A stretch of 64,000 bases of DNA, taken from the NCBI GenBank assembly GCA_025766275.1, contig JAFKAC010000065.1, positions 277,996 to 341,995 of the forward strand, in the 5' to 3' direction. Each line of letters begins with the position of its first letter. Position 1 is the first letter of the stretch. Below the pieces are notes generated by a model. That model was not told where the DNA came from, made no database searches, and saw only the letters and a list, made by a program, of their open reading frames with translations. Position numbers and translations under genes: made by a program. Origin of the DNA: Lactarius indigo (Eukaryota > Basidiomycota > Agaricomycetes > Russulales > Russulaceae). Shown here in pieces: positions 21,366 through 31,040 of this stretch.

Positions 21366-23129
21366 ATGAGCGAAGACTACAAACTCACTATCGTCAAATT
21401 GGCTACCGACGGATCCAACTGGGTCACCTTTAGAGACCGCATGGTCTGGGTGTTCGATAACCGAAGATGGTCCGAACATCTCACCAGCACCACGGTTCCC
21501 ACGACTTGGACGCCAATCAATAGTGTCCCCCCTCAGGAACGCTGGGACGCGGAAGAAGCTGCCACCAAAAACTTGATCACGGCATCAGTACCCAATTACG
21601 TCTTCAACCGAATCAAGACGAAAACCAATACAAAAGATATTTGGGACGCCGTCAAAGAGATATTCCAGAAAAGATCGAAGATGATCGCCATCGACCTGGG
21701 CTGGAAACTCTCAGGCACTAAACTAGGCGAAGATGAAGACGCTCGTGCTCATCTGACTCATCTCTTAGATATGCGAGAGCAGCTCGCTTCCATGGGGGCC
21801 ACCAAGACCAACAATGAATTTGCGTCCATCATCCTCAGCTCACTCCCCCCCTCCTATGAGTCCCTCATCAATTCCATCAACTCAGCAGCCAATCAAGCGG
21901 ACGAATCAGTCACACCCGATCAGGTAATCCGATTGGTCACCGATCAGTACAATCGGCGCGTCATCCAGAAAGGCAAGACTAACGGCCCAGAAGAGGCCTT
22001 CTTAGCCAACGGACAAAAACGCGACAAACGCAACGTTGAATGCCACAACTGCCACAGGCTCGGCCACTTCAAATCGGATTGTTGGGCCAAGGGAGGCGAC
22101 AAAGAGGGCCAACGCCCGCCTCGAAGAGACAACAACTCAAGCTACAGCAACTACAATAACTCAGGCGACAATCGCAACAATCGCAGCAATCGCAACAATC
22201 GCAACGGCAATAGCAACAACCGAAATAACAGGAACAGGAACAACAATCGTTCCGACAATGCAAACTCGGCCAGCAACGACATTGAAGCTTGGGCCATGAT
22301 CGAGGAGATCGACGACGACTCCACTTCCCCCACTCCACAGGCCTCCGCTTACAGCGTGGGGCCACCTATCCAGCATCCCCCCATCGAGATCGAACTCTAC
22401 GACTCCGGGGCGTCTCGGCATATGTCCCCATTCCACCATCGCTTCATTAATTATCGCTCCATTCCTCCGCGCACAATTACTGCCGCTAACAAACGTATTT
22501 TCTATGCGATAGGTACCGGGGATTTACAGATCGATGTCCCCAACAGGAACGTTACTACTCCTGTGCTTCTCCGGGATACTCTTCACGCGCCTGAGATGGC
22601 GCTCACTATTGTCTCTGTCGGCCGCATCACTGGAGCTGGCTACTCTGTCTCTTTCGAGCGACAATCCTGCAAGATCAAGAATAGATCTGGCGACACTATA
22701 GGTGACATTCCTGCTAGCTCTAACGGCTTGTACAAAGTCGAGCATTCCTATCTGGCTGCTAGCGCCGGCTCTCCCGTCGAACAAGTCGACATCCATACAC
22801 TTCATCGTCACCTCGGTCACATTTCAGCCGACGCCATTTGTTCTCTCATCCGCAACAACGCCATCGAAGGCGTGCAGCTCATCGACGACGGCTCCTCTAT
22901 TATCTGTGATTCCTGTCAATACACCAAGCTCACTCGGAAGGTCATCCGATCCGAACGCGAAGCTCCGCCAGCTCGTCACTTCGGGGTGGAAGTCCACTCT
23001 GACCTCTGGGGACCTTCGCCAACTACTAGCTTAGGGGGCCGTCGCTACTATGTCACTTTCACGGACAACTATACACACTTCACTCGGGTCGACATCTTGC
23101 GCACTAAAGACCAAACTCTGGATGCTTAT
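21366..23129 (+). CDS. Copia 2 polyprotein, segment 1: Gag, protease, start of integrase
   Basis: 588 codons from ATG to D-A-Y, where the foldback element entered. Gag begins MSEDYKLTIVKLATDGSNW. The CCHC knuckle is CHNCHRLGHFKSDC (about residue 227), followed by an unusually Asn/Arg-rich tract (about 255-300). Protease is YDSGASRHM (about 345). Integrase has the H-H-C-C module (LHRHLGHIS...CDSC, about 480-520) and the first catalytic Asp in VHSDLWGP (about 545). Reading through the foldback DNA would add six foreign codons (PANDLP) before a stop. Confidence 0.9.
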
Positions 23130-23319
23130 CCAGCCAATGATCTGCCATGAATTCCATAACTCATGGGCCATCCGACGGGAAGAACCCCTCATGACTCATG
23201 GGCCAACCGACATCGGCCGATGCACAAAATTCTTCCGAAATTGATGGGCCAGCCGATGTCGGTTGAGGCTGCTTTGGTTCCAGAGCAATTTCTGAACTAG
23301 AGATTGTTATTGACTGATT

Positions 23320-24045
23320 CTGAAGACAGGAAAGTGGATTCCTATCCAGGATGCAATCCGGAAAGTATTCTGGATTTCCGTCTATGTCCAGGAAACTGGA
23401 TTTCTATGTGGGACAGAATCTGGAAAGTATTCTGGATTTCCATCTATGTCTAGGAAACTGAATTCCTATCCAGGATGCAATCTGGAAAATACTCTGGATT
23501 TCCATCTATGTCCAGGAAACTGGATTTCTATCTGGGACACAATCTGGAAAGTATTCCAGATTTCCATCTATGTCCAGGAAACTAGATTCCTATCTGGGAC
23601 ACAATCTGGAAAGTGCTCTGGATTTCCATCTATGTTTAGGAAACTAGATTCCTATCCAGGATGCAATCTGGAAAATACTCCGGATTTCCATCTATGTTCA
23701 GGAAACTGAATTCCTATCTGGGACACAATCCGGAAAGTATTCTGGATTTCCATCTATGTTTAGGAAACTGGATTCCTATCTAGGATGCAATCCGGAAAAT
23801 ACTCTGGATTTCCATCTATGTCCAGGAAACTGGATTTCTAACCAGAATAGAATCCGGAAAGTATTCTAGATTTCTGTCTATGTCTAGGAAACTGGATGTC
23901 TAACTAGAACAGCATCTGGAAAGTATTCTGGATTTCCATCTATGTTTAAAAGACTGGATTCCTATCTGGGACACAATCCAGAAAGTATTCTGGATTTCTG
24001 TCTATGTCCAAGAAACTGGATTCCTATCTGGGACACAATGTGGAA
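23320..24045 (+). repeat. 62-bp minisatellite array, left arm
   Basis: About 11-12 head-to-tail copies of a 62-bp unit recognised by AGGAAACTGGATTCCTATC, GGAAAGTATTCTGG and TTTCCATCTATGTCC. Units differ by scattered transitions. Since 62 is not a multiple of three, the stop-poor translation cycles through frames and repeats every 62 residues; it is not a gene. Confidence 0.92.
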
Positions 24046-24563
24046 AGTGCTATCATTCCCTTACTCCTATGTATATAAATCCACTGTTCCCTTTTGTGAA
24101 ATGGGAATCTACTCTACCATACACTCTTTCTTAAATGAGAATCCATATTTTCTTCCACAGATGGGAATCTGCTTTCACTTGCAGATAGAAATCTATGTTC
24201 CCACCTATAGTTATAAATCTACTAGGAGTCTGCTGATAAGATGGAAATTGACTATTCCAATTCATGGATATAAATCCACTGTTCCTAATAGGAGTCCAGT
24301 TTCCTGTCTACAAATGCAGATCTAGAGTTTGTTCTGGATTCTATTTCAGATAGGAATCTGGTTGTCTGTCTGCAGATGAAAATGTGGAGTGTTTTCTAGA
24401 TTCTGTTGTAGATAGGAAGCCAGTGTCCTCTTTGCAGATGGAAATCCAGGTTCCTAGACATAGACAGAAATCCAGAGTACTTTCCAGATTCAGTCCCAGA
24501 GAGGAATCCAGTTTCCTGGACATAGAAGGAAGTCTAGAATACTTTCTGGATTCTGTCCTGGTT

Positions 24564-25282
24564 TGTAACGTTACAGTAGGAACGTTCAGCTCGGCGTGAG
24601 CAAGTCCGGTCTTTCTATGTCAATGAGCGAGGATTCAGCCGATAATGGCAAGGTTTAAGTGGTTAACAAGGATCTCAGAGTATGACACAATACTCAAGAT
24701 GTGAGAGGAGTTCAGGGGTTCAAGAGGTTCGACGGTTCAGCAGAGAGTTACCCCAAGGGAATGGGAAAACAATGTATACTGTGATGGTAAAGAAGTCGAG
24801 TCTAAGGATACAAGCTACCTAGGGCCACGACTTATATAGAAAAGGGTTTGTTTGTGCGGAACAAACAAATGGCGCAATCCGCAGCAAGCGTGAGAAGTAA
24901 CACAGCAATCCGCAGCAAGCGTGAGAAGAAAGTACAGCAATCCGCAGCAGGCACGGGAAAAAGAAGAAAGTGTGCACAGCTATCCGCAGTAAGTGTGAGA
25001 AGAAGCAAGGATATAAAAGGCAAGTGAGACATGTCTCAAAGTTAAAAATAGAAATGAGACACCTGCCATAAAAGGGTGCATTTAGCCCAAGTATAGTAGT
25101 AATAAAGACTAATAAGGACAATGAGTGTCTCATTGTCTCACTTTGCACTAGGAGAGAATCTTAAGGCTCCTAGTGCGCAGCAAGTCCGAAAAAGGGAAAG
25201 CCAAGAAAGGAAAGACTTTCCCGCGAACGCAAGTGTAAGTAAGAAATTAAAGTAAAGTTGAAAACAAGTCCAGTCTGTAACA
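24564..25282. mobile_element. Solo LTR inside the foldback element
   Basis: 719 bp starting TGTAACG and ending CTGTAACA, flanked by a 5-bp duplication TGGTT (24559-24563 and 25283-25287). The target is the minisatellite sequence CCTGGTTAG. It contains about four imperfect tandem copies of a block with CAATCCGCAGCAAGCGTGAG (24870-25010). No retroelement coding DNA is present. Orientation is uncertain because both ends read similarly on either strand. Confidence 0.8.
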
Positions 25283-25289
25283 TGGTTAG

Positions 25290-27025
25290 ACTTCCAGTTT
25301 CCTGGACGTAGATAGAAATCTGGTGTATTTTCTGGATTGCATTCTACATAGGAATCCAGTTTCCTAGACACAGATGGAAATCCAGAGTAACTTTTGGATT
25401 CTATCCTAGATCCAGTTTCCTGAACGTAGACAGAAATCCAGAATACTTTCCGGATTGTGTCCCAGATAGGGATCCAGTTTCCTAGACATAGATGGAAATC
25501 CGGAATACTTTCCGGATTCTGTCCTGGTTAGAAATCCAGTTTCCTGGACATAGATGGAAATCCGGAGTATTTTCCAGATTGCATCCTGGATTGGAATCCA
25601 GTTTCCTAAACATAGATGGAAATCCAGAATACTTTCTGGATTCAGTCCTAGTTAGACATCCAGTTTCCTGGACATAGATGGAAATCCAGAATACTTTCCA
25701 GATTGTGTCCTAGATAGGAATCCAGTTTCCTGGACATAGATGGAAATCTGGAATACTTTTCAGATTCTGTCCCAGATAGAAATCCAGTTTCCTGGACATT
25801 GATGGAAATCCAGAATACTTTCTGGATTGTGTCCCAGATAGGGATCCAGTTTCCTGGACATAGATGGAAATCCGGAATACTTTCCGGATTCTGTCCTGGT
25901 TAGAAATCTAGTTTCCTGGACATAGATGGAAATCCGGAGTATTTTCCGGATTGCATCCTGGATAGGAATCCAGTTTCCTAAACATAGATGGAAATCCAGA
26001 ATACTTTCCAGATTGTGTCCCAGATAGAAATCCAGTTTCCTGGACATAGATGGAAATCCGGAATACTTTCCGGATTCTGTCCTGGTTAGAAATCTAGTTT
26101 CCTAGACATAGATGGAAATCCGGAGTATTTTCCAGATTGCATCCTGGATAGGAATCCAGTTTCCTAAACATAGATGGAAATCCAGAATACTTTCTGGATT
26201 GCATCCTGGATAGGAATCCAGTTTCCTAAACATAGATGGAAATCCAGAGCACTTTCCAGATTGTATCCCAGATAGTAATCCAGTTTCCTGGACATAGATG
26301 GAAATCTGGAATACTTTCCGGATTCTGTCCCAGATAGAAATCCAGTTTCCTGGACATTGATGGAAATCCAGAATACTTTCCGGATTGTGTCCCAGATAGG
26401 GATCCAGTTTCCTAGACATAGATAGAAATCCGGAATACTTTCCGGATTCTGTCCTGGTTAGAAATCCAGTTTCCTGGACATAGATGGAAATCCGGAGTAT
26501 TTTCCAGATTGCATCCTGGATTGGAATCCAGTTTCCTAAACATAGACGGAAATCCAGAATACTTTCCGGATTGTGTTCTATATAAGAATCCAGTTTCCTG
26601 GACATAGATAGAAATCCAGAATACTTTCCAGATTGCATCCTGGATAGGAATCTAGTTTCCTAAACATAGATGGAAATCCAGAGCACTTTCCAGATTGTGT
26701 CCCAGATAGTAATCCAGTTTCCTGGACATAGATGGAAATCCTGCATACTTTCCGGATTGTGTCCCAGATAGGAATCCAGTTTCCTAGACATAGATAGAAA
26801 TCCGGAATACTTTCCAGATTCTGTCCCAGATAGAAATCCAGTTTCCTGGACATAGATGGAAATCCGGAGTATTTTCCAGATTGCATCCTGGATAGAAATT
26901 CAGTTTCCTAGACATAGATGGAAATCCAGAATACTTTCCAGATTCTGTCCCACATAGAAATCCAGTTTCCTGGACATAGACGGAAATCCAGAATACTTTC
27001 CGGATTGCATCCTGGATAGGAATCC
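25290..27025 (-). repeat. 62-bp minisatellite array, right arm (inverted)
   Basis: About 28 copies of the 62-bp unit in inverted orientation relative to 23320-24045. The outermost several units match the left arm almost base for base. Confidence 0.92.
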
Positions 27026-27236
27026 ACTTTCCTGTCTTCAGAATCAGTCAATAACAATCTCTAGTTCAGAAATTGCTCTGGAACCAAAGCAGCCTCAACC
27101 GACATCGGCTGGCCCATCAATTTCGGAAGAATTTTGTGCATCGGCCGACGTCGGTTGGCCCATGAGTCATGAGGGGTTCTTCCCGTCGGATGGCCCATGA
27201 GTTATGGAATTCATGGCAGATCATTATGTGGCTTAT

Positions 27237-27470
27237 CGCGCGTTCTCGGCTTGGGCCCGCACTCAGCACGGCGCCAAGATCAAAGCTCTTAGATCGGACC
27301 GTGGCGGTGAGTATACCGGCCGCAAGTTCACTTGCTTCCTTCAGGATGAAGGAACCGAATGCCGCCTCACTACCCACGACACCCCGCAGCACAACGGAGT
27401 CACGGAATCACTTAACCGCAGGCTCCTCGAACGCATGTGGGCTATTCTTCACCATTCTGGCTTGCCCAAG
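27237..27470 (+). CDS. Copia 2 polyprotein, segment 2: integrase core
   Basis: 78 codons continuing in frame from 23129. They carry the second and third integrase catalytic residues: RSDRGGEYTG and HNGVTESLNRR. The segment ends at SGLPK, where a solo LTR entered. Confidence 0.88.
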
Positions 27471-28151
27471 TGTCATGAACTCCCCTGTCACCTTTCCTTT
27501 TCTGTCCTTATCTGATCCATTTCCTTTCTTGATAGTTACCTTCTGGAACCTATGCTTCCCCTTATCTGATTGTTCTAGCACCTTCTGTGCTATTCCTGTT
27601 CACCCTTCTCCTGCCTTGCTGGCATGATGCCATCCTACACGATATTGACACCATCTTGCCAGCACATTATTCTATCTATAGCAACCAGTAGCACTATGCG
27701 CTCAGGCGCAATCTTGTACTATATAAGGAACCCTGTAGTACGCCTTAGCTCCTTAGCTTTGGCTTAATCAACTATCTGCGTTGTATCTCCCATTGACTCC
27801 TTGAGTGCCTCAGCTCCTTCAGCACTCAAGCCCTTGACCCAGAACCTCAGACCCTTGACCCTTATCCCCTTTGGGTCATTCCCCCTCTCAGCCTCTGTGC
27901 AGGCTTCCCCTTGACTTCGCTCTTATCCTCTTCCTGTCTTACTGACTCAGTCACCTTAGCACAAGGGGCTGTTACAGAAGGACCTTCCCACCTCAGCGTA
28001 GGGGGATCGCCGCAGACTCAGCTACCTTGACGTAGGAGCTGTTACAGAGGACCTTAGGAATCGTCGCACACAGTGCCGATCCAACTTGGCTGTCGACTGC
28101 CACGTGACAGGAAGCCATTACAGAAGACTACGCCCCCGCAGAGGCGTGACA
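27471..28151 (+). mobile_element. Solo LTR in the Copia 2 integrase
   Basis: 681 bp starting TGTCATGAAC and ending GGCGTGACA, flanked by a 5-bp duplication CCAAG (27466-27470 and 28152-28156). A TATATAAGG box near 27719 suggests plus orientation. Three short GTTACAGA-like repeats lie near the 3' end. No coding sequence is present. Removal restores G-L-P-K-T-L-W in the integrase. Confidence 0.88.
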
Positions 28152-28156
28152 CCAAG

Positions 28157-28476
28157 ACTCTCTGGGCTGAAGCTCTCCAGTTTGCGGTCTGGCTCAAGAA
28201 CCACACCTCTACTCGGGCTCTAGGCAACAATACTACGCCTTACGAAATGCTCTACGGCAACAAACCGAATATCTCCGGTGTCCCCGAATGGGGACAAATC
28301 GTCTGGGTCCATTCTGGGACCGGCTCTAAGCTCAACGCGCGCGGAATCAAAGCGCACTGGGTCGGTTACGACACAGACAGCACGCACGCACACCGCATCT
28401 ACTGGCCCAACAAAAACTCAATCTCGGTTGAATGCAACATCAAGTTCACTTCCCCTCTTACAGTTATCAACATCGG
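28157..28476 (+). CDS. Copia 2 polyprotein, segment 3: integrase C-terminal region
   Basis: 320 bp continuing in frame: TLWAEALQFAVWLKNHT, Y-E-M-L-Y-G-N-K-P and H-W-V-G-Y-D. This is the typical Copia integrase C-terminus. It breaks within a Gly codon at the Gypsy insertion; the codon is completed at 36255. Confidence 0.88.
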
Positions 28477-28945
28477 TGTTACGTCTCGACCCTTACTGTA
28501 CCGGTTGCAACTACGGCGGTAAGGTAGATTAGTTGCGGACTTAATCACGGTGATACGGTAGTACGATAGGTGATACGGTACGATAGCTGACTGATGACGG
28601 ACGCCACTAATACTGGTAGTAGTGGTATTCGGTTTGAGATACTTACGCGATACGTTGGACGCTACATTACTGTGACTCATAGCAGCGCTTGAAAGCCTGC
28701 TCGACTTGTATTTAAAGTATCTCGTGAAGACCAAGAAACGCCATCTTGGTCTTCTTGAATCGTCACTCGCTTCTTCCTCTATCTCTCTATCTCTCTATCT
28801 CTCTATAAGCCTCTTTCTTAGCGATCGGTGCGCCTTCGAGTGTTCACCAGAGTCTACGCTTGGGCCTTCGCGCCTTCAAGGAGTTTGCCAAGTTGTTACC
28901 GCCTCTACCGAGCTCAAGTCGAGCTAACGTCGTGACGACGTTACA
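28477..28945 (+). repeat. 5' LTR of the Gypsy element
   Basis: Starts TGTTACGTCTCGACCC. It has a TATTTAAAG box near 28709, a CTATCT microsatellite (about 28778-28806) and ends with the inverted repeat TAACGTCG-TGA-CGACGTTA followed by CA. Confidence 0.93.
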
Positions 28946-28964
28946 TTAAGACCAAGATAACATC

Positions 28965-31040
28965 GTGGCCGTAACAACAAGAGACCAGTGGACGAGCTTC
29001 CGTCCCTATTCGCTCCCAAGAAGAGGAGAACGTAACGTCCCCACGCGCTTTCTACAAGCTGCCAGTTGGAGGGAAAGACAAGAAGAAACCGGATATTTTG
29101 TGGAATTCAACGGACCTAGCAGGTTCCGACCAGTTGAGTTCAACTTCAACCACTTGTGTTGGACGGAGGTTACGTGGAACCCCATAGAATCCCATTGGGA
29201 CGTTGTACGACCAGCAGGACCTAGATACCGGTGCGACATCGACGCCCGAGAGCTTAACAGCCGAGCAGACTGGGGCCCCATCGACGGACAAGTACGAGAA
29301 CACTCGACCGGAGAAGTGGTATCAGAGGAAGAAGAAGAAGAACAAAGCCAAGACGAAAGTGAAGGACGAGAGCCAAATCAAACAGAAACTAGCGGGGGAG
29401 CAATACAAGATCTCCTCATTGAACGAGCTGAGTCCGCGCACATTACAGAACCAGAGCCAATTCACATACGATCACCAGCCATTATGGCAACGATAACGCG
29501 AGCAATGGAGGAAGTCGCGATCGAAGAAGCACGTGCGATACGAGAAGAGGCACGCGAAATCCTCATGCCCATCAACCCCGAAACCGGCGTACGAATGACC
29601 GCCGACGACGCGGCCATCTTCCGAGCAATAGGGTCGGATCGAGGAGACCCCCCATCCGGGCGACAACCCGCGCTCGATCTCCCACCAGGAATAGGAGGAC
29701 CGGGTGGAGACCCGCCACCGCCACCAGGAGGAGGCATCCCGTTTGACCTACGACGAACCGAACCGCCAAGAATGCCACCCGCGGGACCACCAGGAGGTGG
29801 TGGAGGAGGCGGTGGAGGAGGCGGTGGAGGAGGTGGTGTAGATGCCGGAGGAGGACATCATAACGAGAAATTAACCGGCGAGCCACCTTCCATTTTTGAC
29901 GGAGACAGACTCAAAGTGGACCAATTTCTGACGCAGTGGCATGTCTACTGGGGCATGAATCTCGACGCCCCCATCATGCGTAACGACTACAGAAGATGCC
30001 TTCTGTTTCTTTCCTACATCAAAGGCGGAGCAGTCAGTGAATGGGTCTTATCCTTCCTGAACTGGCTCAACAGGCAAATACAACGAGGGATCAGCCCCTA
30101 TACCCGCGATCTATGGGACACCGTGGCTGATGGATTCAGCCAGAGGTTCGAAAACACGCTAGAAAGGGAACAAGCCCAAGCCATACTACGAAAGGGCTTC
30201 AAAATGGCAGGAGAAGACATTGACAAGTACGTCAATGATTTTGAACAACTCGCACGGAAGGCTCACTATCGCCTCAACGAACCCCAAACCATCGACCTCT
30301 TCACGTCGGGGTTACCCAAGGAATTGTTCAAGAATGCGTTCCAGTTCGACGACCCCGTCACGTTCGACGACTGGAAGAGGGCCGTTCTCAAACGGCAGAA
30401 GAACTATATACACCTCAAGGCGCGGCTCAACGAATACAAAAATACGACTACGCCACCAAAGAAGCAAGGCGGCAATGCTGGGTGGACACTCCCGCAGAAC
30501 CTACCGCAAACCAACCCATGGGCGATGGACACCTCGGCTGACCGTGCAAAGGTAAGGCTCGCAGGATCCGAAGACATCGATTTCAACAAACTGCCACACC
30601 GCGACTGGCCTACACCACCGTTCCCGCCGAGAGGAGGACCAGGAGCTAGAGGACGAGGAAGAGGAGGATCGCGAAGGGACTTAAGGAACGTCCTTTGTTA
30701 TAACTGTCACACGCCTGGCCATCTCTCACGAAACTGCCCATATCCGCGTACGCAGCAACAATGGCAGGCTGCCCCATCCAGCAGCCGCATGACCGAAACT
30801 ACGGGATATTCTCAAGGACCCGTTTCACAGTACGCGCCATCGCAGTACACGCCGTCGCTGCCTGGATACATGTCGCCGGCGCCAAGCGTGACGCCCGCAC
30901 CCCAGATCAACGCGGCAAGCACAAAAACAGCAGGGGAGCAGGCCAAAGAATGGCTCACGCAAGTGGCCAATAGTACGGATGAAGTAAAAGATCTTATACT
31001 TCAAGATCTGTGGGGAAAGGAGGGTTTTCGGGACGCCTGA
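28965..31040 (+). CDS. Gypsy Gag
   Basis: A 691-residue open frame. The N-terminal 300 residues are unusual, with acidic and proline/glycine-rich tracts including a run of Gly from a GGTGGAGGAGGC-type repeat (29796-29840). A retrotransposon Gag domain follows (FDGDRLKVDQFLTQW to about residue 490), then an Arg/Gly-rich stretch and a CCHC knuckle CYNCHTPGHLSRNC (about 577). It forms the virus-like particle and binds RNA. Pol begins in the -1 frame over the last 31 bases. The start is the first ATG after the LTR that opens this frame; no other start is favoured. Confidence 0.9.
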   Translation: MAVTTRDQWTSFRPYSLPRRGERNVPTRFLQAASWRERQEETGYFVEFNGPSRFRPVEFNFNHLCWTEVTWNPIESHWDVVRPAGPRYRCDIDARELNSRADWGPIDGQVREHSTGEVVSEEEEEEQSQDESEGREPNQTETSGGAIQDLLIERAESAHITEPEPIHIRSPAIMATITRAMEEVAIEEARAIREEAREILMPINPETGVRMTADDAAIFRAIGSDRGDPPSGRQPALDLPPGIGGPGGDPPPPPGGGIPFDLRRTEPPRMPPAGPPGGGGGGGGGGGGGGGVDAGGGHHNEKLTGEPPSIFDGDRLKVDQFLTQWHVYWGMNLDAPIMRNDYRRCLLFLSYIKGGAVSEWVLSFLNWLNRQIQRGISPYTRDLWDTVADGFSQRFENTLEREQAQAILRKGFKMAGEDIDKYVNDFEQLARKAHYRLNEPQTIDLFTSGLPKELFKNAFQFDDPVTFDDWKRAVLKRQKNYIHLKARLNEYKNTTTPPKKQGGNAGWTLPQNLPQTNPWAMDTSADRAKVRLAGSEDIDFNKLPHRDWPTPPFPPRGGPGARGRGRGGSRRDLRNVLCYNCHTPGHLSRNCPYPRTQQQWQAAPSSSRMTETTGYSQGPVSQYAPSQYTPSLPGYMSPAPSVTPAPQINAASTKTAGEQAKEWLTQVANSTDEVKDLILQDLWGKEGFRDA

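Larger units (their letters stand above)
23130..27230. mobile_element. Foldback element with inverted 62-bp minisatellite arms
   Basis: A 4,101-bp insertion in the Copia 2 integrase, between a 6-bp duplication GCTTAT (23124-23129 and 27231-27236). The arms from 23136 inward and from 27225 inward are nearly identical inverted repeats. Each has about 190 bp of unique terminal sequence, then tandem copies of a 62-bp unit. The left arm has about 11-12 units (23320-24045) and the right about 28 (25290-27025). The middle holds about 500 bp of degenerate unit-like DNA and a solo LTR. No transposase gene is present, so it is non-autonomous. The structure fits foldback or TIR-Mutator-like elements; the family is not proven. 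Confidence 0.85.

Noticed and set aside
26102..26886. Open frames of 100-178 codons in the right arm of the foldback element with repeated motifs such as S-R-K-L-D-S-Y
   Set aside because: They are translations of the 62-bp minisatellite cycling through frames; they lack a start context, domain or unique sequence.
23320..27025. A CRISPR-like regular array
   Set aside because: The units are contiguous 62-bp tandem repeats without unique spacers, in a eukaryotic transposon.
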